Origin: an uncultured Prevotellaceae bacterium
Lineage (GTDB): Bacteria; Bacteroidota; Bacteroidia; Bacteroidales; Bacteroidaceae
NCBI GenBank assembly: GCA_937892315.1
Contig: CALAVF010000153.1
Coordinates: 1-10,845, forward strand
Direction: 5' to 3'
DNA: 10,845 bases
Shown: positions 6,089-10,845 of the stretch, one piece after another
Layout: each line of letters opens with the position of its first letter
Position numbering within the stretch: position 1 is the stretch's first letter
Position numbers and translations under genes: made by a program
The notes under the pieces: model-generated
The model's input: the letters and a program-made list of their open reading frames with translations, nothing else
The model's database searches: none
What the model was told of the DNA's origin: nothing

Positions 6089-7743
6089 TTCCTTACCTCC
6101 TTTCTGGGTCTTGCTTCCTCCGCCACGGCGTTGGGGTCGGAAACAGGCTTTAAGTAAATACAATCGAGGAACATTTCACGAGAATAGGTCGTCTGACGGT
6201 TGGTGATGGAGCACTGAAGTTGAAGACTCACCGTGGCGTCAGGCTGCTGATAGTTGCAAACGGGGAAGGTCACACGACCGATCAGCACAGAGTCCACCCG
6301 ATAGGGGTCATTGGTCATCTCATCGTCAAAATCCACAGAACTTTGTTCACCCTGTTCATCCACATAACTGAGGGTCGCCTTGAACTTATTCGGCTTAAAA
6401 TCACGTGAATTGGCAAGATAGACCGTCTTCGGCAGGATGACGGCATACAGGTCGTAAGTACCTGAAAGGGTGTTACGAATTTCGAAAGTCGCCGTCCAGT
6501 TGCTGGTACTGGTACGTGGCACGATGTCCACATAGCCGTTACCGGAAATGCTGTCGCCAATGGCAGAACGATAGTTGAGGGTACAATCCTTATACGCAGT
6601 CATGTTTGCCTCACGCTCGCCTTGTGTGACGATGGGACGGAAATAAAGGTCCTCTGCCGTGAAGGGCCACTGCTTGATGCGATAGATGTAGCCGTTGGAA
6701 CAAAGCAGGGAGTCCTTGATATTGGCTGGATCCATCAAGCCACCAGCCTCAAAGGGCTTGTAAAAGACATGGTAGGGCCACTCCAGCGGCGTGTAGGACG
6801 TGGTAAAGATTGAGTCCTTTTCGCTACGCTGCACATTGCGATTGATGATGAGGTCGCGTGCCAAGGCGACGCTGGTCCAATACTCAGACACGGAATCCGC
6901 CTTTTCGATGGAGCCATAGTTGAAGTACTTCGTGGCTTCCTCATAGATTGGCTGCCATGTCGCCTCATCAGGCACAAGCATGGCAAATGTAGAGTCTTCC
7001 GACATGATTTGGTCAAACACACGGAACAAGGCGTTCTCCTTCACCATGACAGAATCAGAATACACTTTTTTACCATCTACGATGCCCGCCTGAATGGAAC
7101 GGTTCTCGTCCAGTTCCTGCTTCTCAAAGTGAGAAAGGAATGTGCCGATGTGCTTAAATTCGTCCATCGACGTCAGACCTTCGTAGATATTGTAAGTGTA
7201 CTGGGCATCGTCATCAACCACATGCAACAGACCGTTGATGGCAGGATGGTTGTAATCGTTCTGCACCACCGTGGCGTTGTAGAGGGCTTTAGCGTTCAAT
7301 TCCAGATACTTGTCATTCAGCATCTTGACGAACTCGTCCGTGGTTGCATTCATGTTGTAGAGATTGTGAGCAATGTGGTTCATCACAAAGTGCTGACCTA
7401 CGGTCGAATCGCCTTGTGCAGTCTGACACAGCGTCAACAACGAGTCAATATTGTAGGTGCCGTTGACAGGAGCCCACACCGTAAGGGTCTGGTCGGCATT
7501 GAGCAAGTCGGCATAGGTCACGTTGGTACGGTGATTGTTATTATAAATATGTGTCACCTTCAGCAGAGACAGGAAGTCGCTCAATTGGGGATTGCCTTCC
7601 ACCAACTGCAAAAGCGACTCGGTGCCATTGGCATCTGCCACATCATAGTGGTCGTCCCAAGAATCGGAACAACTGGACAAGCCCCCCAGCCCCAAGGGGA
7701 GGGCTAATGCGATGACAAATCGATATAGATTCTTTATTTTCAT
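6085..7743 (-). CDS. Fasciclin (FAS1) domain lipoprotein 2, probable surface ligand-binding protein
   Basis: This 552-residue lipoprotein (numbered from the ATG at 7743) probably sits on the cell surface and binds ligand or mediates adhesion beside SusC/SusD. The signal peptide ends in a lipobox GLSSC (Cys25) followed by SDSWDDHYD, an acidic run typical of surface-exported lipoproteins. A first FAS1 domain spans about 43-180: the H1-like strand is LTVWAPVNGTYN (WAPVN at 90-94) and the H2-like strand NGLLHVVD is at 170-177. A second, more divergent FAS1 domain spans about 190-360 (FAMLVPDEATW at 253-263, SNGYIYRI at 349-356). The remaining 190 residues look like a beta-sandwich (for example SGTYDLYAVILPK). 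An earlier in-frame ATG at 7770 is possible but would add nine residues before the signal. Its TGA overlaps the susC ATG, implying coupled translation. In the known starch system this slot holds SusE/SusF; equivalence in function is inferred from position only. Confidence 0.85.
   Translation of the reverse strand: MKIKNLYRFVIALALPLGLGGLSSCSDSWDDHYDVADANGTESLLQLVEGNPQLSDFLSLLKVTHIYNNNHRTNVTYADLLNADQTLTVWAPVNGTYNIDSLLTLCQTAQGDSTVGQHFVMNHIAHNLYNMNATTDEFVKMLNDKYLELNAKALYNATVVQNDYNHPAINGLLHVVDDDAQYTYNIYEGLTSMDEFKHIGTFLSHFEKQELDENRSIQAGIVDGKKVYSDSVMVKENALFRVFDQIMSEDSTFAMLVPDEATWQPIYEEATKYFNYGSIEKADSVSEYWTSVALARDLIINRNVQRSEKDSIFTTSYTPLEWPYHVFYKPFEAGGLMDPANIKDSLLCSNGYIYRIKQWPFTAEDLYFRPIVTQGEREANMTAYKDCTLNYRSAIGDSISGNGYVDIVPRTSTSNWTATFEIRNTLSGTYDLYAVILPKTVYLANSRDFKPNKFKATLSYVDEQGEQSSVDFDDEMTNDPYRVDSVLIGRVTFPVCNYQQPDATVSLQLQCSITNRQTTYSREMFLDCIYLKPVSDPNAVAEEARPRKEVRK
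6089..6103 (-). promoter_or_regulatory. Perfect Shine-Dalgarno deciding the susC start
   Basis: On the minus strand AAAGGAGG (6103-6096) lies seven bases before the susC ATG (6088-6086). It sits inside the last codons of the upstream fasciclin gene (RKEVRK). Strong Shine-Dalgarno sites are uncommon in Bacteroidota, so this one is informative about the start and about coupling through the ATGA stop/start overlap at 6088-6085. Confidence 0.8.
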
Positions 7744-7780
7744 AAAATTGTAAATGGGCAAATTATACATAAAATTGTAA
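7741..7780 (-). repeat. Duplicated 13-bp start context before FAS1 lipoprotein 2
   Basis: The minus-strand word TTACAATTTTATG occurs twice, at 7780-7768 and 7753-7741, 27 bp apart. Each copy ends in an in-frame ATG (7770 and 7743). The downstream copy is the preferred start because it directly opens the lipoprotein signal. Confidence 0.85.
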
Positions 7781-7785
7781 TCCCC

Positions 7786-9759
7786 TTAATGCGTATCTTC
7801 GGCTGTCAAGCCTGCATATACACTCTTCGGACAGAATTCGAAATAGTTGATAGGAAGTTCTGCCTCCGAGTTCTCAATGACGAGTTTGATACGAAGCCAG
7901 TATTCCTTGTTGGGGTCAAGTGCCTGAGTGGTAAGAATCTTGCGGTACTTACCATTGTTGGCACGCAGATTGTTCGCACCACCCTGATTCCAAGAATCCA
8001 TGTCTTTCATATAGCCACGGTTGTGCATGGCCTTGTCGATGGCACGGTTCTCCTCTTCGTCCTCTACGTCGGCCACCCAACCAATGCTTGGGTCACCACC
8101 CCAGATGCGGAAGTCTATCGGCAAGCCCATAGGCTGCATGTTATCCTTCTCACCGAAATAAATCTGCACAACGCCACGGTCGTTACCTGCACCGTAAGCA
8201 AATCGAACTTCATAGGTGTTGGCTGGCACAGGTGGCAGTTTGAAGGTGATGTCGAACTGACCAATCAAATCGACAGCATCGGAATAAGTCGCCATCCACA
8301 CACCACGTTCACGCAAGGCGAGTCGTGGTGCACGTCCGTGGAAGTCCCAACCTTCTACGGCCTTGAAGCCTGTGACATGAGTGGTGGTGCCACGAACACC
8401 TGCATTGAGAAATTCGGTGGACATGGTAATCACATTCCAGCGAATGCGGTCGTTGAACACCACATCGCGAGTCTGGGTGCTGTAGGTAAGCACATCGTCA
8501 AGATAATGATAGATACCGTTGAGAGCTTGCTGGTTCAGCGTATCGAGCGGATAGCCAGCAGCCTGCATATCTGCATCGTGGATTGACTTCATTTCCGTAG
8601 GTGTATAGACTTTTACGCCACGCACCGAATAGTTAGCTGCCACGCCTTTTCGGTTGATGAACAGACCTTCGCTGGGCGACGACATCTTCATAATGGTAGA
8701 AGGCATCAGCGTCGTGTACCAGTCTGTCGCATCAATCAGATTCGGCATGGAACAAGTCGTTTTGTAATCAATGCCACTCTCCGAAATAGTGAAGTCGTTA
8801 ATGGCACCGTAATAAGGCAGCAAGTGATATGCAATGAATCGGTTGAGCGGATTCTTCCTGTTTGTCCAGTCATCATCATAAAGACCTGCATCCTCAGGAT
8901 AGGTCTGGTCATAGACCTCCTTGGCGTATGCTTTCAAGTCATCCAGATTGTTGATGCCCTTGGCAGCAAACACGCTGTTGGGTTCAATCAGAGCCGTAAA
9001 ACGCTGTACTCGTTTAGGGATGTACTTACAGAGCTTCGTTTCTCCGGTACGGTGGATATAAACGCCCTTGTTTACCGAGTCTATGCCCACAGTGTAGTCC
9101 CCGTATTTTTCCTGATAGGCTGCGATGGAATCGACCAGCCCCGTCAGCGTAAGCGCACTGTAGAAAAGTGACACACAGGGGTCACCCTCCAGAATTTCGG
9201 GCAAATAGAGCTTAGAAGGCTGAATCACCCGGTCGAGCGTGTGAACAACACCGTTCTCAACAGAGTCGTCGCGTGCAATGAGGCACGAAGACATGTTCAC
9301 ATAATAAACAACCCCCGTAGCACTGCTGTCACACGAAAACGTGAGGAAGCGTTCATTCATGTTGGCAGTGGGAATGTTGCCATCGGAAAGGTCGGTCGTA
9401 AAAAAAGCCTGCTGAATGATGTGGTTCCACGAAAGCGTGTCACACTCGGCTTTGGTCAGTTCGTCAACACTCGACAATCCGTGCTGAGCAAGATAAGAGT
9501 TGACGGCTGAATTGGTGGGCGCAAAGCAGGTATAGCTGCCGTATGTGGCCATCATGCCATACATGCCTGAACGTTGAAGAATCTTAGTAAACTCACTATA
9601 GAGTTCAGGCCGAGCATCAAGATAGTCACTGACCATCTCACCCGTAAAGGTATAGTAGTTCTCTGCTTCTGGCTCATCGGAACAGCTTGTCACCGTTGTA
9701 AAAGTCAACGACAATGCCAATAGCCATTCGGCCATGATGAATACATTTTTGAGTCTCAT
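7786..9759 (-). CDS. Fasciclin (FAS1) domain lipoprotein 1, probable surface ligand-binding protein
   Basis: This 657-residue lipoprotein lies between the truncated susD and FAS1 lipoprotein 2. The signal peptide runs to the lipobox TVTSC (Cys26) and is followed by SDEPEAE, an acidic stretch associated with surface export in this phylum. The first FAS1 domain covers about 38-183 with both classic motifs intact: YTCFAPTNSAV (FAPTN at 79-83) and NGVVHTLDRVI at 169-179. A second, expanded FAS1 domain covers about 190-425 (FTALIEPNSVF at 254-264, NRFIAYHLLPYYG at 306-318, NGIYHYLDDVL at 414-424). From about 440 the C-terminal part is beta-rich (LPPVPANTYEVRFAYGAG), resembling the tail of the neighbouring FAS1 protein and suggesting a carbohydrate-binding-like sandwich. 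The ATG at 9759 is six bases past the preceding stop. FAS1 domains are known for adhesion and ligand binding; a glycan target is inferred from the SusC/SusD context. Confidence 0.87.
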   Translation of the reverse strand: MRLKNVFIMAEWLLALSLTFTTVTSCSDEPEAENYYTFTGEMVSDYLDARPELYSEFTKILQRSGMYGMMATYGSYTCFAPTNSAVNSYLAQHGLSSVDELTKAECDTLSWNHIIQQAFFTTDLSDGNIPTANMNERFLTFSCDSSATGVVYYVNMSSCLIARDDSVENGVVHTLDRVIQPSKLYLPEILEGDPCVSLFYSALTLTGLVDSIAAYQEKYGDYTVGIDSVNKGVYIHRTGETKLCKYIPKRVQRFTALIEPNSVFAAKGINNLDDLKAYAKEVYDQTYPEDAGLYDDDWTNRKNPLNRFIAYHLLPYYGAINDFTISESGIDYKTTCSMPNLIDATDWYTTLMPSTIMKMSSPSEGLFINRKGVAANYSVRGVKVYTPTEMKSIHDADMQAAGYPLDTLNQQALNGIYHYLDDVLTYSTQTRDVVFNDRIRWNVITMSTEFLNAGVRGTTTHVTGFKAVEGWDFHGRAPRLALRERGVWMATYSDAVDLIGQFDITFKLPPVPANTYEVRFAYGAGNDRGVVQIYFGEKDNMQPMGLPIDFRIWGGDPSIGWVADVEDEEENRAIDKAMHNRGYMKDMDSWNQGGANNLRANNGKYRKILTTQALDPNKEYWLRIKLVIENSEAELPINYFEFCPKSVYAGLTAEDTH

Positions 9760-9765
9760 AATATA

Positions 9766-10829
9766 TTATATGTTTTGTTCTGTTTTATCAGTTTCGTAAG
9801 CAGGATTCTGAATGAGGAAGGGGTTCTGCTTGATTTCATCTCGATGGTAGGGCCACCAAATGATGTCTTTGGAAGAGAGTTTCACACGAATGGCTGCGGA
9901 ATTTTCCTGGAACTTGGGGAGTACCTTTGTAATCATGCGGCTGTTTTCTCCCTCACGGCGACAAAGTCTGACAAAGTCGAACCAACGTTTGCCTTCAAAC
10001 ATGAGTTCGCGCTGACGCTCTCCCAAAACAAGGTCTTCCATTGTGCTGCGTGCAATAGCATAATCATCGTAAACCAGCAGGTCGGTTGTGGATGTACGCT
10101 TGTTGTTAGCACGACGCCAGACTGCCATCACTCCATCGAAGGCGTTCTGGTAGTGCTGGGTTTGTTCGGTGGTAAGCTGCTGACCCACTTCCACGTTTCC
10201 TGCCAATTCCACTTCTGCTTCTGCACGCATTAGAATGACATCGGACAAACGGTAGAGAATCCAGTTGGCATAGTTGGTGGAACGAGCAGAGGAAGTCACA
10301 GTTGGAGCGGCTCCCGTTGTCGTACTGGTACGGAACTGTACACGCTGAGCCACGTATTTCTGCACATAGCCCTTATTGTTGGTTTCCAGTATGTTTTCCA
10401 GGAATCGGCAGTCGGTTTTCCTGAAGTAGTCATTCGTACCTGCGTATGCATTTTCATAGATGAACGGAGGCACGCCAATTTGTCCTGTTCTGGAGGATGA
10501 TGAACCATAAAAGTCACGGACAAAGAGGTTGGAAACCGACTGGTTGCTGACAAAGTTCAGTTCAAAGATGCTTTCAAAAGAATTGCCCGTGCCAAAGATT
10601 TCGGTATAGGCATTACCTGCATAGGAACTACCTGGCTGTGTCTCGGAAACAAGAGGATACCTGCCATAGAGTTCCACAGGATAGGTGGTAGGATTCTTTT
10701 CCCTTTCCTCTTCATATTGCAGAATCTTCTGGTCAATCACCTTGTCGCAGTTGTCAATGCAAGCCTGATAGTCGCCTTTCCACAAATACAGGTCGGCTAA
10801 CAGGGCATAACAAGCATAGCGAGTGATGC
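9766..10829 (-). CDS. RagB/SusD family lipoprotein, 5' end missing
   Basis: This is the C-terminal two-thirds (about 354 residues) of a second SusD-like protein. The frame stays open to the right edge, so the true start lies beyond the window; the TTG near 10785 is not a real start. The first genuine residues, ITRYACYALLADLYLWKGDY, are the SusD TPR motif ('aL.a.vyLW.gdy'). Later features are NWILYRLSDVILMRAEAEVE, ERQRELMFEGKRWFDFVRL and the terminal WPYHRDEIKQNPFLIQNPAYE region (ending in the family's 'NP.L.QNPgY'). The last 16 bases of the window are sequencing adapter, so the apparent residues DALPI before this point are artefactual. The stop (9768-9766) is six bases before the FAS1 lipoprotein 1 start, so all five genes probably share one transcript. 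Its sequence and ending differ clearly from the other SusD here, so they are not recent duplicates. Its SusC partner is expected just upstream, outside the window. Confidence 0.92.
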
Positions 10830-10845
10830 AGATCGGAAGAGCGTC
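10830..10845. other. Illumina adapter sequence at the window end
   Basis: AGATCGGAAGAGCGTC is identical over all 16 bases to the start of the Illumina TruSeq universal adapter (reverse complement ending in CGCTCTTCCGATCT). It sits exactly at the terminus of the sequence, where untrimmed read-through would appear. It is not biological sequence. The A at 10830 could be genuine or adapter. Confidence 0.95.

Noticed and set aside
6089..6163. Upstream start giving a 1081-residue SusC
   Set aside because: It would put 25 mostly charged residues before the signal peptide and overlap the FAS1 gene by 79 bp. The ATG at 6088 has a Shine-Dalgarno and a proper signal peptide.
7789..8586. 265-residue + strand open frame inside FAS1 lipoprotein 1
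   Set aside because: It is an antisense shadow of a FAS1 gene with a good signal peptide and motifs. The + frame has no recognisable feature.
9758..9769. 12-bp palindrome ATAATATATTAT between susD and FAS1 lipoprotein 1
   Set aside because: It is a low-complexity A/T sequence made of a stop codon, a six-base gap and a start codon, and such palindromes arise easily by chance.
10783..10785. TTG start for a shorter SusD
   Set aside because: The conserved SusD TPR helix continues upstream of this codon to the window edge, so the gene is truncated by the contig end and does not start here.

Overview
The window looks like the genome of a gut-type Bacteroidota, most likely order Bacteroidales and possibly Prevotellaceae. 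The reasons are the RagB/SusD lipoproteins, a SusC/RagA TonB-linked outer-membrane protein with an N-terminal carboxypeptidase-regulatory-like domain, and fasciclin (FAS1) lipoproteins carrying the Bacteroidota-style lipobox followed by acidic residues. No rRNA, tRNA or CRISPR array is visible, so the genus assignment is an inference.

Layout. Positions 1-700 (+ strand) hold a compact hicAB toxin-antitoxin pair. The two genes are separated by 70 bp containing a perfect 9-bp GC-rich hairpin. Positions 669-1222 are a gene-free convergent intergenic region with five hairpin or terminator-like structures and a stretch around 771-961 that I cannot explain. Positions 1223 to the end hold one tightly packed minus-strand operon. 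Read 5'->3' it is: susD-like (5' end missing), FAS1 lipoprotein 1 (657 aa), FAS1 lipoprotein 2 (552 aa from the preferred start), susC-like (1056 aa), susD-like (560 aa), then a 12-bp terminator hairpin. Gaps between genes are 6, 42, -4 (ATGA overlap) and 12 bp.

The operon encodes one complete SusC/SusD uptake pair and the end of a second SusD, with two surface lipoproteins in between. The expected working model is a TonB-dependent outer-membrane transporter (SusC barrel with SusD lid) fed by surface-exposed ligand-binding lipoproteins. The FAS1 proteins would fill the role played by SusE/SusF in the starch system. No glycoside hydrolase, lyase, protease, sulfatase or regulator lies in the window, so the substrate cannot be named. 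The SusC partner of the first SusD presumably lies upstream, beyond the window.

The last 16 bases (10830-10845) are identical to the start of the Illumina TruSeq adapter. The right edge is therefore an assembly or read artefact, and the real sequence ends near 10829. Other points of interest are a three-copy 7-bp tandem repeat inside the susC signal-peptide codons, a perfect Shine-Dalgarno sequence (rare in this phylum) at a translationally coupled susC start, a duplicated 13-bp start context before FAS1 protein 2, and the hairpin inside hicAB.
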